From: Actinomycetes bacterium
Lineage (GTDB): Bacteria; Actinomycetota; Acidimicrobiia; Acidimicrobiales; RAAP-2
DNA length: 64,000 nucleotides
Assembly (NCBI GenBank): GCA_021831035.1
Contig: JAKBNL010000009.1
Coordinates: 29,910-93,909, forward strand
Direction of reading: 5' to 3'
In this document: positions 26,985 to 35,313 of the stretch, piece by piece
How positions within the stretch are numbered: the stretch's first letter is position 1
How the letters are laid out: the number at the start of each line of letters is the position of its first letter
Notes under the pieces: generated by a model
Database searches by the model: none
What the model saw: only the letters and a program-made list of their open reading frames with translations
Told to the model about the DNA's origin: nothing
Made by a program: the position numbers and the translations under genes

Positions 26985-27032
26985 CCAGGCTGCGCGTGGT
27001 CCGCGGCCGGTACTGAACTGCCACGCCTCCTC

Positions 27033-27452
27033 TCACTCGAGTCCCCGCTTGAACGTCGCCTCGGCGGCGTCGACCATCTCGGCGTAGGTCGGCGGGTTCC
27101 ACAGCTCGATGTGATCGATCGCCCCCACGACGAGCACCTCGCCCGATAGCTCGGCGTAGTCGCGGATCGCGGGGGGCAGGGCGAAGCGGCCCTGCTTGTC
27201 GAACTCGACCTCGGAGGAGTTGGCCGACCAGAACCTCATCACGCGGCGCTCTTGGGGACCGCCCTCGCGCGCGCGGGTGAGTCGCTCCTCCATCTGGCGC
27301 GCGAACTCGCTCGGGGTCCACAGGGCGACGCACCCTTCGGTGTTCGGGCTGAGGCTCCCGCCGCGCTCGAACGCCGCGCGAAACCTCGCGGGCAGGATGA
27401 GACGGCCCTTGGCGTCCAGCGAGTGCTGGAACTGGCCCACGAAGCCGAGCAT
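27033..27452 (-). CDS. mraZ: Transcriptional regulator MraZ
   Basis: 139 aa with two SpoVT-AbrB halves: FVGQFQHSLDAKGRLILPARFR and FDKQGRFALPPAIRDYAEL, each carrying the DxxGR motif. MraZ forms a ring that binds repeated boxes upstream of its own gene and represses or tunes the dcw operon. ATG at 27452 with AGGAG 5-9 nt upstream; a longer frame to 27527 would run across the operator. It is the first gene of the cluster. Confidence 0.96.
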   Translation of the reverse strand: MLGFVGQFQHSLDAKGRLILPARFRAAFERGGSLSPNTEGCVALWTPSEFARQMEERLTRAREGGPQERRVMRFWSANSSEVEFDKQGRFALPPAIRDYAELSGEVLVVGAIDHIELWNPPTYAEMVDAAEATFKRGLE

Positions 27453-27462
27453 CGCTCTCCTC

Positions 27463-27517
27463 CCACGGGCCCTCCACTGGCCCCCACTTCGTGACACCAT
27501 ACACCACTTCCCTCCAC
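27463..27517 (-). promoter_or_regulatory. MraZ operator: GTGG boxes at 10-11 bp spacing
   Basis: On the minus strand GTGG occurs at 27514-27517, 27504-27507, 27484-27487, 27474-27477 and 27463-27466, with a degenerate GTGT at 27494-27497. The spacing is 10, 10, 10, 10 and 11 bp. Direct GTGG-type repeats about one helical turn apart, just upstream of mraZ, are the known form of MraZ binding sites. Confidence 0.75.
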
Positions 27518-27614
27518 CAACCCCCAATTTGTGGGCGTGTTGGGACCGCGATCGGGTGGGTGGAGACCCCGAGCCGGTCGGACGAACCGGGGCGGTGGGG
27601 CGCGGTGGGTGGGG

Positions 27615-28277
27615 TCAGTCGAGCGCGGAGCGACGCTCGACGCGCCAGGGGCCCTCGCGGCGCGTCAGCTCCTCGAGGACCGCGCCAGCGTCGGGCGCGA
27701 GGCCCAGCGACCCGACCGTGGCGTGCTCGAGGGAGTCGAGCGCCCCCGGGGCGCCCGAGAGCGCCGGGGCGAGGCGGGCCTGGGGGGTGGCCGGCAGCAC
27801 CGTCGAGACGAAGGCACCCTCACGGACCCGCCACTGGGTGACCCCCACGGCCTTGAGGCCGCCGACGAACACCTCCCCGGGCCCCCGACCGGCGAAGCAG
27901 ACGCCGGGACGGGTGGGATCGTCCACGAGCCGGCCGCGGTGGACCTCGACCGGCTGGCGGAGTCGCGACCCGAGGACCTCGGCCCACCGGTCCCCCGCGG
28001 CCGCGGCCGTCTCGTGGACGTCGGGTGTCCAGCGGGGATCGCCCGACGGCACCCACCAGTCGACCCAGAGGTCGCCGCGGTCGAGTAGGACCATCCCCCC
28101 GCCCCCGCGTCGGCGACGCAGCGCGGCACCACCCAGCGCGGCGAGGTCGAGGGCGTCGGTCGCCTGGGCGCTCCCCAGCACGACCAGGGGGGCCAACGTC
28201 GTGCGCACGAAGACCGTGGCCTCGTCCGTCGCGCGCAGCCGGTCGTAGTCGAGCAGCTCGTCGGCGATGAGGCTCAC
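27615..28277 (-). CDS. Lipoate-protein ligase A-like protein
   Basis: 220 aa. Has the BPL/LplA fold landmarks: a lipoate-loop-like RRRGGGGMVLLDRGDLWVDWWVP (compare RRxSGGGxVxHDxGNLN) and a later GGLKAVGVTQWRVREGAFVS, matching the GxKI(L)G-Q(R) lysine-containing motif. Real ligases of this family are about 240-340 aa; this one lacks the C-terminal accessory domain. It could be a lipoyl/octanoyl transferase or a non-catalytic relative. The GTG at 28277 overlaps the HNH gene stop by 4 nt. Confidence 0.75.
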   Translation of the reverse strand: MSLIADELLDYDRLRATDEATVFVRTTLAPLVVLGSAQATDALDLAALGGAALRRRRGGGGMVLLDRGDLWVDWWVPSGDPRWTPDVHETAAAAGDRWAEVLGSRLRQPVEVHRGRLVDDPTRPGVCFAGRGPGEVFVGGLKAVGVTQWRVREGAFVSTVLPATPQARLAPALSGAPGALDSLEHATVGSLGLAPDAGAVLEELTRREGPWRVERRSALD

Positions 28278-28780
28278 GACGCCTTGGGCAGGTACGGCGC
28301 CCAGAGCGGATCGGGGTCGGGCACGTGACGCCAGCGCCACCACGGCCCCTCGGGGACCCTCGGCTCGAAGTGCATGCGCCAGCCGATCTCCTCGAGCAGC
28401 CGGTCGCCCTTGAGCAGGTTGTGGTGCTTACAGGCGGCCACGACGTTGAGCCAGTCGTGGCGCCCGCCACGCGAACGCGGCACGACGTGGTCGACCGTGT
28501 CGGCGTGCTCGAGGCAGTACGCGCAGCGGTAGCTGTCGCGCAGCAGCAGGGCCCGTCGGGTGAGCGGCGGGGTCCGCACCCGTGAGGGCAGCCGGACCAT
28601 CTCGCACAGGCGCACGATCGCCGGGATCTCCACGCTCACCGAGGCCGAGCGCCACACCTGTGGGGCCTCGGGCACGGCCACCGGTTCGGCCCGTCCCCCG
28701 AGCACGAGAACGACCGCCCGACGGTCCGACACCAGCTGCAGGGGCTCGTAGGTCGCGTTGAGCAGCAGGACCCGGCCCAT
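28274..28780 (-). CDS. HNH endonuclease-domain protein
   Basis: 168 aa. The N-terminal part (VLLLNATYEPLQLVSDRRAVVLVL) and the C-terminal HNH (YRCAYC...TVDHVVPRSRGG...NVVAACKHHNLLKGD) match the widespread chromosomal actinobacterial HNH family. The zinc CxxC and HNH residues (D-H, N, H-N) look intact. These small proteins are not tied to a mobile element here. Their substrate is unknown; nicking or repair is plausible. Its own leaderless promoter (TAAGTT) lies upstream of the ATG at 28780. Confidence 0.88.
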   Translation of the reverse strand: MGRVLLLNATYEPLQLVSDRRAVVLVLGGRAEPVAVPEAPQVWRSASVSVEIPAIVRLCEMVRLPSRVRTPPLTRRALLLRDSYRCAYCLEHADTVDHVVPRSRGGRHDWLNVVAACKHHNLLKGDRLLEEIGWRMHFEPRVPEGPWWRWRHVPDPDPLWAPYLPKAS

Positions 28781-28786
28781 GGGTAG

Positions 28787-28792
28787 AACTTA
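28787..28792 (-). promoter_or_regulatory. Leaderless -10 for HNH gene
   Basis: TAAGTT, then 6 nt, then the ATG at 28780. Confidence 0.5.
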
Positions 28793-29044
28793 CCGTCGCC
28801 CCTTCTGGCTCACGGACCACCGTGCCGCGCGCACGACCTCCTCGACGCCGAGGCGCCCGTCCTCGCGCCCCGTGGCCGTGGCGACGCGGAAGCGCCAGTA
28901 GGCGCGGTCGGGGACCGGCAGGAAGGGCCAGCGCCGCCACCACCCCCGACGGCGTAGTCGCCACCCGGCGCGCGCCAGGACCACCGTGTCGAGGGGGTGT
29001 CGCCGGAGGTGCTCGACGAGCCCGCGCACGGGCACACCCCTCAC
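28790..29044 (-). CDS. Small Arg/Trp-rich hypothetical protein, 84 aa
   Basis: The GTG at 29044 overlaps the ROK gene stop by 4 nt, the coupling pattern seen across the operon, which supports it as real. It contains a Trp/Arg cluster (WRLRRRGWWRRWPFLPVPDRAYWRFR) and a C-terminal EEVVRAARW helix. No known domain recognised. The stop falls just upstream of the HNH promoter. The basic aromatic patch suggests nucleic-acid or membrane-surface binding, as inference only. Confidence 0.6.
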   Translation of the reverse strand: MRGVPVRGLVEHLRRHPLDTVVLARAGWRLRRRGWWRRWPFLPVPDRAYWRFRVATATGREDGRLGVEEVVRAARWSVSQKGRR

Positions 29045-29916
29045 GGACGACCGCGCCAGGCGACGGCCGCCGCGCCGAGCAGCGGACCCGCGGCGCCGAG
29101 AGGCGTCGGCTCGAGCACGACGTCACTCGCGTAGCTGAGTCGCGCGACCTCGCGAGCGCTGGCGGTGGCGCGCTCGAAGAACGCCGCGCCGTAGCCCAAC
29201 GCGACCGAGCCCGCGACGAAGCAGCGCACGAAGTCCAGGGTCGACGCGAGGACGCCCACGGCCCGCCCGACGAGGTCGGCGGCCCGCCCTCGCTCGGCGT
29301 CGTCGGCCTCGCGGGCCGGCCGACCGGTGCGCCGCTCGATCGCCCCCCCGGAGGCCTCCGCCTCCAGACATCCCCGCCCTCCGCAGCGACACGGCGCGCC
29401 GTCGGGCACCACGACGAGGTGCCCCACGTGTCCGGCGTTGCCCGTGCGCCCGTCCACGAGGCGTCCGTCGAGGACGAGGCCCCCACCGACGCCGGTCGAG
29501 ACGACCATCGACAGGTAGTCGCTCACGCCCCGGGCGGCGCCGAAACGGCCCTCGCCGAGGGCGAGGGCGCGCGCGTCGCCCTCCACCACGACCGGCAGGC
29601 CGAGCTCGCGCGCCAGCGCGTCGCGCAGGGGGAAGTCCCGCCAGGCCGGGATGTTGAGCGGGGACACCGTCTCACCGCCGGCCGTCATCGGCCCCGCGCA
29701 GCCCACCCCCACCCGGTCGACGCGCGAACGGTCGAGGTGCGTCGTGGCCAGGTCGCACACGGCCGAAAAGAGGTCGACGGGGTGCGCGGCGACCTCGAGG
29801 CGCCCGACCTCCTCGACCCCGCCCTGGACCGTGACGACCGCGACCGCGACCTTCGAGGCTCCGATGTCGATAGCGAGGCACGCGGACCGCTCGCCCGCCC
29901 CCTCGCCGGGGCTCAC
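29041..29916 (-). CDS. ROK-family sugar kinase (glucokinase-like)
   Basis: 291 aa. ASKHA fold with the phosphate-1 loop LAIDIGASKVAVAVV, the ROK signature region (NIPAWRDFPLRD, VVEGDARALALGEGRFG) and the zinc-binding CRCGGRGCLEA motif found in ROK kinases. The absence of an N-terminal helix-turn-helix says kinase rather than repressor. Likely phosphorylates glucose or a similar hexose, though ROK specificity cannot be read from sequence. I chose GTG 29916, which overlaps the DUF3040 stop by 4 nt, over a start at 29943. Confidence 0.9.
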   Translation of the reverse strand: MSPGEGAGERSACLAIDIGASKVAVAVVTVQGGVEEVGRLEVAAHPVDLFSAVCDLATTHLDRSRVDRVGVGCAGPMTAGGETVSPLNIPAWRDFPLRDALARELGLPVVVEGDARALALGEGRFGAARGVSDYLSMVVSTGVGGGLVLDGRLVDGRTGNAGHVGHLVVVPDGAPCRCGGRGCLEAEASGGAIERRTGRPAREADDAERGRAADLVGRAVGVLASTLDFVRCFVAGSVALGYGAAFFERATASAREVARLSYASDVVLEPTPLGAAGPLLGAAAVAWRGRP

Positions 29917-30269
29917 TCGGTGCGCCGACGGCGCGAGAGCCACTCGCGCCAGGCGCGCGCGCCCGGATCGGCGCCGGCGACGGGCTCGCCCCAGGGCGAG
30001 CGCCCTAGACGCCGGGCGTTGCGCTCGACCACGACGGCCGACACGAACATGAGGGCAACCCCGAGCAGGCCCACCACCACCGAGTGGGAGAAGAACAGCA
30101 CCAGGATCAACAGGCCGGCGAGGAAGCCCGCCACGCCCCAGCGGATCCGCCGACCGGCGTGGGTGACGACGGAGGTCTCTCGCACGCTCTTGACGAACGA
30201 GGGGTCGTGCTTGGTGAGGGACTCCTCCAACTCAGCCAAGATGCGCTGCTCGTGCTCCGAGAGTGGCAT
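29913..30269 (-). CDS. DUF3040 membrane protein
   Basis: 118 aa. Begins MPLSEHEQRILAELEESL, the signature of the actinobacterial DUF3040 family, followed by two adjacent membrane helices (WGVAGFLAGLLILVLFF and SVVVGLLGVALMFVSAVVV) and a basic tail. Function unknown; often near dcw genes. First gene of the five-gene operon running to 27615. Upstream are a GAGGAG site and a TAGAGT hexamer at about 30299-30304. Confidence 0.92.
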   Translation of the reverse strand: MPLSEHEQRILAELEESLTKHDPSFVKSVRETSVVTHAGRRIRWGVAGFLAGLLILVLFFSHSVVVGLLGVALMFVSAVVVERNARRLGRSPWGEPVAGADPGARAWREWLSRRRRTE

Positions 30270-30310
30270 CAGGACTCCTCTTCCCTCCCCTTCGTGGGTA
30301 CTCTACCGCC

Positions 30311-30364
30311 GCCCTGTTCTCAGCCGCACGTCGCAGCGACGCCCCGTTCTCAGGCGTCCGTCGC
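30311..30364. repeat. Two 24-bp imperfect direct repeats, period 30
   Basis: 30311-30334 and 30341-30364 match at 20 of 24 positions, both containing GTTCTCAG followed by CGTCGC. They lie in the 127-nt divergent spacer between the DUF3040 operon and the LMW-PTP gene, where an operator would be expected. No other support. Confidence 0.5.
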
Positions 30365-30396
30365 CGCGCCGGCCCGACGGCGCCACCGGGTAAAGA

Positions 30397-30927
30397 TTGT
30401 CCATCGCCTCGCCCCCCCGCCCCCTGCGCGTCGCCGCCGTGTGCACCGGCAACATCTGCCGCTCGCCGATGGCCGAGGTGCTGCTGCGCCACTGGGTCGG
30501 CGCCGACCCACTCCTGGTGGGGGCGGTCGAGGTGTCGAGCGCCGGGACGGCGCGCTGGCACGTGGGCGCGGCGATGGACCCCCGCGCCCGTCGGGCGCTG
30601 GACCGGGCCGGCCTCACCGGTCCGGCCAGCCCGGCCGCGTACGCGAGCGTCGAGTACCTCCGGGCCCAGGACCTCGTCGTGGTGATGACACGCGAGCACC
30701 TTCACGAGGTGCGCGCGCGCCTCGGCGGCGCCGCCACCGACGTCGCCCTGTGGCGCGAGGTCGACGCGCCGGGCTCGGGACTCGAGGTCCCCGACCCCTA
30801 CTACGGGAACGACGGGGACTTCGCGGCGTGCCTCGCGCTGCTCAGCTCATCGGGTCGGGCAATGCCAGCGGAACTTCGTCGGCGACGGGGTGCAGCGTCG
30901 CCCGCAGGGCGACCTCGGGGAGAGTGA
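30397..30927 (+). CDS. Low-molecular-weight protein-tyrosine phosphatase
   Basis: 176 aa. Catalytic P-loop VCTGNICRSPMAE with C(X)5R near residue 16 and the acid loop DPYYG near residue 132. Removes phosphate from tyrosines; in bacteria it is often linked to exopolysaccharide kinases, none of which is adjacent. Only a TTG (30397) gives an in-frame start before the P-loop, so the exact start is uncertain. The C-terminal tail after residue 148 is unusual, Arg/Pro-rich, and lies over the end of the converging MFS gene (86 nt overlap). Confidence 0.88.
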   Translation: MSIASPPRPLRVAAVCTGNICRSPMAEVLLRHWVGADPLLVGAVEVSSAGTARWHVGAAMDPRARRALDRAGLTGPASPAAYASVEYLRAQDLVVVMTREHLHEVRARLGGAATDVALWREVDAPGSGLEVPDPYYGNDGDFAACLALLSSSGRAMPAELRRRRGAASPAGRPRGE

Positions 30928-32404
30928 ACGACAGGACCATGGCCAGCACGCCGATGGGGGCCGACCACCGGTAGACGTCCGAGATGGTCTGGGCGATCGC
31001 GTGGACCACCTCGTTGCGCACCAGCGCGGGCAGCCGGCCGATCACGGCCGGGGTCCACGACGAGGCCTTGGCCGGGAGCTGGGCGAGGCCGCTCGGGCCG
31101 AGGTCGGCCGCGACGTGGCGGGGCAGCTCGTTGGCGTAGAGCGCGCCGAACACGGCCGTCCCGAAGGAGCCGCCCATCGAGCGGAAGAAGTTGGCCCCCG
31201 CCGTCGCCGCGCCGATGTCCGAGGGGTGCACCGCGTTCTGGACGACGGTGACGAGCAGCTGCATCACCAGACCGAGCCCGATACCGAGGATGACCATGTA
31301 GACGCTGAGCAACAGGTTGGAGGTCGACGCGGAGACGACGCCGAGCAGGCCGAGCCCGACGGTCATGACCGCCGTGCCCACGATGGGGAACGGGCGGTAG
31401 CGCCAGCCCTTCGAGACGAGCGCACCCGAGGTGATCGAGGCGCCGAAGAGCCCGACCATGAGCGGCAGCAGTCGAACGCCCGAGGCCGTCGGCGAGACGC
31501 CCCGCACGAGCTGGAGGAAGACCGGGAGGTACGTCAGCGCCCCGAACATCGAGAAGCCGACGACGAAGCCGATCGCCGAGGACGAGGAGAAGACGCGGTT
31601 CGCGAAGAGCTTGAGCGGCAGGATCGGCTCGGCCGCCCGGCGCTCGAGCCCCACGAAGGCCACCGCCGCGACGACGCCCACGGCCACCAGGGCCACCGAC
31701 GGGGCGCTGAGCCACGCCAGCGACGTGCCCCCGAGCGAGGTGAACAGGATCAGTGCCGAACTGGACACGGCCAGGGCGAGGAAACCGCGGTAGTCGATGT
31801 CGTGGCTGACCCGCGTCGTCGTCTGGGGCAGCACCGCGGCGGTCACCACGAGGGCGAGGATGCCCACGGGCAGGTTGACGAAGAAGATCCACCGCCACGA
31901 CCAGTACTCCACGATGACCCCGCCGAGCAGCGGTCCGAAGACCGTCGCGGCCCCGAAGACGGCCCCGAAGAAGCCCGCGTAGCGACCCCGCTCGCGCGGC
32001 GACACCACGTCGGCGATGATCGCCTGGGCCTCGATCATGAGCCCTCCGCCGCCGATCCCCTGCAGCGAGCGGAAGATGATCAGCTCGACCATCGAGTGGG
32101 CGAGCCCGCAGAGCATCGAGCCGACGACGAAGATGACGATCGAGTACTGGAAGAAGTTCTTGCGGCCGTAGAGGTCGCCGAGCTTGCCCCACAGCGGCGT
32201 GCTCACCGTCGAGGCGAGCAGGTAGCCCGTCACGACCCAGCTGATCCGACTGGCTCCGTGCAGGTCGCCCACGATCGTGGGCAGCGCCGTCGAGACGATC
32301 GTCGAGTCGAGCGCCGAGAGCAGCATCCCTAGCATCAGCGCACCGAAGATCACGTACAGCTCACGCTTGCTCACCGCTCGGCTGGCGGTCGGCCCGCTGG
32401 ACAT
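30842..32404 (-). CDS. MFS drug efflux transporter, DHA2/EmrB-QacA family (14 TMS)
   Basis: 520 aa with 14 hydrophobic segments. Motif A (GKLGDLYGRKNFF) lies between helices 2 and 3, motif D (LDSTIVSTALPTIVGDL) in helix 1, and motif C-like GPLLGGVIVEYWSWRWIFFVNLPVG follows helix 5. Proton-driven export of drugs or lipids. ATG 32404 chosen; the frame above is Arg-rich shadow. It diverges from nhaA and shares a spacer of 88 nt. The C-terminus overlaps the LMW-PTP gene tail to tail by 86 nt. Confidence 0.93.
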   Translation of the reverse strand: MSSGPTASRAVSKRELYVIFGALMLGMLLSALDSTIVSTALPTIVGDLHGASRISWVVTGYLLASTVSTPLWGKLGDLYGRKNFFQYSIVIFVVGSMLCGLAHSMVELIIFRSLQGIGGGGLMIEAQAIIADVVSPRERGRYAGFFGAVFGAATVFGPLLGGVIVEYWSWRWIFFVNLPVGILALVVTAAVLPQTTTRVSHDIDYRGFLALAVSSSALILFTSLGGTSLAWLSAPSVALVAVGVVAAVAFVGLERRAAEPILPLKLFANRVFSSSSAIGFVVGFSMFGALTYLPVFLQLVRGVSPTASGVRLLPLMVGLFGASITSGALVSKGWRYRPFPIVGTAVMTVGLGLLGVVSASTSNLLLSVYMVILGIGLGLVMQLLVTVVQNAVHPSDIGAATAGANFFRSMGGSFGTAVFGALYANELPRHVAADLGPSGLAQLPAKASSWTPAVIGRLPALVRNEVVHAIAQTISDVYRWSAPIGVLAMVLSFTLPEVALRATLHPVADEVPLALPDPMS

Positions 32405-32479
32405 GGTCACCTCGTCGTGTCGGCCCCGGGGGGCGGGTGGGCCAACGCTACCGGGCCGACGCGCGGGCCGACGCCTCGG

Positions 32480-32485
32480 TAGCCT
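32480..32485 (+). promoter_or_regulatory. Leaderless -10 for nhaA
   Basis: TAGCCT, then 7 nt, then the GTG at 32493. Confidence 0.5.
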
Positions 32486-32492
32486 CGAGGCC

Positions 32493-33647
32493 GTGGCCCC
32501 GCTCGCGCGCCGTCTGTCGCGCGCGGCGCGACGCGAGTACGCCTCCGCCGTCACCCTGAGCGCGGGCGTCGCGGCGGCCCTCGTGTGGTCGGCCGTCTCA
32601 CCCTCGTCCTACTTCGCCCTCGACACCCGCCACGTCGCCGGGCGACTCTTCGCCTTCTGGGGCGTCGGCACGGTGCACGACCTCGTCGTCAACGGCCTGA
32701 TGGTCGTGTTCTTCGCCGCGGTGGGGCTCGAGCTATCCCGGGAGCGGGGCCGCGGCGTGCTGACCGAGCGAGCCCACGCCGTGGCGCCGGTCGCCGGTGC
32801 CCTCGGCGGGATGGCCGCGACCGCCCTCGGCTCGCTCGCGCTAGGTCACCTCCTCGGGAGCGCGGCGCTGGTACGCGGTTGGGGCGTGCCCATGGCGACC
32901 GACGTCGCCTTCTCCCTCGGCGTTCTGGCCCTCGTCGGCCGGCGGCTCCCGCCGGCCCTGCGGACCTTCCTGCTCACCCTGGCCATCGCCGACGACGTGG
33001 CGAGCGTCGTGGTGCTCGCCCTGACCGGCACCACCCACCCGCGACCGGTCGGACTCGCGGTGCTCACCCTCGTCGTCGTCGTCGGCGCACCCCTCGTGCG
33101 CCGCCTCGACCGTGCGGGGCCGGCGCTCGCCTTCGTCGGCGCGACCTGGCTCGGCTTCGCCTGGGCCAACGTCGACCCCGCCCTGGCCGGGGTGCTCGCG
33201 GGGGGCCTCGTCAACACCGGCGCCGCCTGGTGCGACCGGCTCGAGCGGCGCGCCACCCTCCTCGCGGCGACCGTCGTCCTGCCCCTGTTCGCCCTCCTCG
33301 CCGGCGGGCTCGCCTGGCGCGCCCTCGCCGGGCCGACGACGCTCTCGCTCGTGCTCGCCACCGTCGCGATCCGCCTGGTGGGCAAGGTCGTGGGCATCAC
33401 CGGCGGCGTGGGCCTCGCCCGCCTGGCCGGCTACCGGACCCACCCCACCCTCTCGGCAGGCCTCGTCGTGGAGGTCGCGGTGCTCTGCGCGATCGGCTTC
33501 ACCGTGCCGCTGCTCTTCGCGGGCACCCTCTTCGGCGCGACGAGCCCGACCTACGCCGCGCTGGACCTCGGCTTGCTGGCGAGCTCGGTGGTCGCGGCCG
33601 CGCTCGGGTCGTGGCTCCTGGGCCGGTCCGCCCGGTCGCTAGGTTGA
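32493..33647 (+). CDS. nhaA: Na+/H+ antiporter NhaA
   Basis: 384 aa with about 12 membrane helices. Signature segments: GLMVVFFAAVGLELSRE, WGVPMATDVAFSLGVLALVG and TLAIADDVASVVVLAL with the sodium-binding Asp pair, then the C-terminal glycine-rich helices. Pumps Na+ out for H+ in at high pH or salt. The frame is open further left, but the GTG at 32493 is the sensible start given the TAGCCT 7 nt upstream and the shadow nature of earlier residues. Confidence 0.94.
   Translation: MAPLARRLSRAARREYASAVTLSAGVAAALVWSAVSPSSYFALDTRHVAGRLFAFWGVGTVHDLVVNGLMVVFFAAVGLELSRERGRGVLTERAHAVAPVAGALGGMAATALGSLALGHLLGSAALVRGWGVPMATDVAFSLGVLALVGRRLPPALRTFLLTLAIADDVASVVVLALTGTTHPRPVGLAVLTLVVVVGAPLVRRLDRAGPALAFVGATWLGFAWANVDPALAGVLAGGLVNTGAAWCDRLERRATLLAATVVLPLFALLAGGLAWRALAGPTTLSLVLATVAIRLVGKVVGITGGVGLARLAGYRTHPTLSAGLVVEVAVLCAIGFTVPLLFAGTLFGATSPTYAALDLGLLASSVVAAALGSWLLGRSARSLG
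33640..33645 (+). promoter_or_regulatory. Leaderless -10 for nitronate monooxygenase gene
   Basis: TAGGTT overlapping the nhaA stop region, then 6 nt, then the GTG at 33652. Confidence 0.5.
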
Positions 33648-33651
33648 GTTC

Positions 33652-34611
33652 GTGCGCACGCGACTGACCGACCTGCTCGGCGTGGAGCACCCGGTGATGC
33701 TCGCCGGCATGGGCGGGGTCGCCTACAGCGCCCTCACGGCCGCGGTCTGCGAGGCCGGGGGGTTCGGCTGCCTCGGGGCCTCGACGATGTCGACGGGTCA
33801 ACTCCGCGACGAGATCGCCCTGACGCGCTCGGCGACGGCCCGGCCCTTCGGGGTGGACCTGCTCACCGCCTTCGCCGACACCCTCGTCGCCCAGACCGAG
33901 ATCGCCCTCGAGGGCGGGGCCCGCGCCCTCGTCGCCGGTCTCGGCGTGCCCTCGCGAGTGGTCGACCTCTGTCACCGCCACGACGTGCTGGTCGTCTCGC
34001 TCTGCGGAAAGGTCGAGCACGCCCGTCGGGCGATCGACGCGGGCTGTGACCTGGTCGTGGCCCAGGGAACCGAGGCCGGGGGCCACACCGGGGCGGTCGC
34101 GACGATGGTGCTCGTGCCCCTCGTCGTCGACGCGGTCGACGGGCGCGTCCCCGTCGTGGCGGCCGGCGGTGTGGCCGACGGCCGCGGACTCGCCGCGGCG
34201 CTCGCCCTGGGCGCCGATGGCGTGTGGGTCGGCACCCGCTTCATCGCCACGCCCGAGGCGCGGGCCCTGCCCGGCTACCACGAACGGATCCTGGCGGCGG
34301 CCGAGGACGCGACCGTCGTCTCGCGCGCCTTCACGGGCAAGACGATGCGGGTACTGCGCAACGCCACGACCGAGCGCTACGAGAAGGACCCCTCGGCGCT
34401 CCGCCCCTTCCCCGAGCAGCTCGGGGTGGCGCTCGGCGAGGGCACGTTCCACCTCGGGGGCGACGAGACCACCACCGGGGTCGACCCCGAACGCGAGGGC
34501 TACCCGGCCGGCCAGGTGGTCGGCGCGATCGACGAGGTGGTGCCGGCGGCGCGCATCGTCGCCGACATGGTGCGCGAGGCCGAGGCGATCCTGGCGCGCC
34601 TGGGCGCCTAG
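33652..34611 (+). CDS. Nitronate monooxygenase (2-nitropropane dioxygenase-like, FMN)
   Basis: 319 aa TIM-barrel flavoprotein. Landmarks: [32 protein letters not shown], the catalytic-His region [41 protein letters not shown] for FMN phosphate binding. Members oxidise propionate-3-nitronate or related compounds; a few are enoyl reductases (FabK), which have a similar fold, but the AQGTEAGGH motif favours nitronate monooxygenase. Ends 4 nt into the converging msrA gene. Confidence 0.9.
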   Translation: MRTRLTDLLGVEHPVMLAGMGGVAYSALTAAVCEAGGFGCLGASTMSTGQLRDEIALTRSATARPFGVDLLTAFADTLVAQTEIALEGGARALVAGLGVPSRVVDLCHRHDVLVVSLCGKVEHARRAIDAGCDLVVAQGTEAGGHTGAVATMVLVPLVVDAVDGRVPVVAAGGVADGRGLAAALALGADGVWVGTRFIATPEARALPGYHERILAAAEDATVVSRAFTGKTMRVLRNATTERYEKDPSALRPFPEQLGVALGEGTFHLGGDETTTGVDPEREGYPAGQVVGAIDEVVPAARIVADMVREAEAILARLGA

Positions 34612-35246
34612 GGCGCCCCGAGGCCGACGGGGCAGCTCACCCCGGTGCCGGCGATCCCGCAGTAGCCGTCGGGGTTCGCCTCGAGGTACTGCTGGTGGTA
34701 CTCCTCGGCCAGGTAGAAGGGGCCCGCGGGGGCGATCTCGGTCGTCAGCTCCCCGTAGCTCGCGGCGGCCAGGCGCTCGCGGTAGGCGCCGGCCACCTCG
34801 CGCGCGACCGACGCTTGGGCGTCATCGAGGACGAACAGCGCGCTGCGGTACTGGGTGCCGACGTCGTTGCCCTGGCGGTAGCCCTGGGTCGGGTCGTGGT
34901 TCTCGAAGAACGTGCGCACGACGTCGGCGTAGCTCAACCGCGCCGGGTCGAAGACGACGCGCACGACCTCGGCGTGGCCGGTCGCACCGGTGCAGACCTC
35001 CCGGTACGTTGGGTTCGGGGTGTAGCCCCCCTGGTAGCCCACGGCCGTGGTGATCACGCCGTCAAGGCGGTAGAACAGCCGTTCGGCGCCCCAAAAGCAG
35101 CCCATCGCCACGTAGGCGACCTCGGCGCCGTCGGGGACCTCGGTCAACGACGTGCCCAGGACCAGGTGGGGGCGCGCGACGACGAGGGCATCCGCGCGCC
35201 CCGGGAGGGCCTCGTCGGGCCCGATCATGACGGCTCGCTTGAACAT
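34608..35246 (-). CDS. msrA: Peptide methionine-(S)-sulfoxide reductase MsrA
   Basis: 212 aa. Catalytic motif [10 protein letters not shown] with the sulfenic Cys, [25 protein letters not shown], and two C-terminal cysteines ([15 protein letters not shown]) for resolving. Repairs oxidised methionines. ATG 35246 is favoured over a farther in-frame start because TAGGGT lies 7 nt upstream. Neighbouring oxidative genes are independent transcripts. Confidence 0.95.
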   Translation of the reverse strand: MFKRAVMIGPDEALPGRADALVVARPHLVLGTSLTEVPDGAEVAYVAMGCFWGAERLFYRLDGVITTAVGYQGGYTPNPTYREVCTGATGHAEVVRVVFDPARLSYADVVRTFFENHDPTQGYRQGNDVGTQYRSALFVLDDAQASVAREVAGAYRERLAAASYGELTTEIAPAGPFYLAEEYHQQYLEANPDGYCGIAGTGVSCPVGLGAP

Positions 35247-35253
35247 GGGGCCC

Positions 35254-35259
35254 ACCCTA
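35254..35259 (-). promoter_or_regulatory. Leaderless -10 for msrA
   Basis: TAGGGT, then 7 nt, then the ATG at 35246. Confidence 0.5.
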
Positions 35260-35313
35260 GGGGAACCGCCGCGGAGCGCCGCCGGGACCCTGGCTAGGCT
35301 CGGGGGTCCCGTC

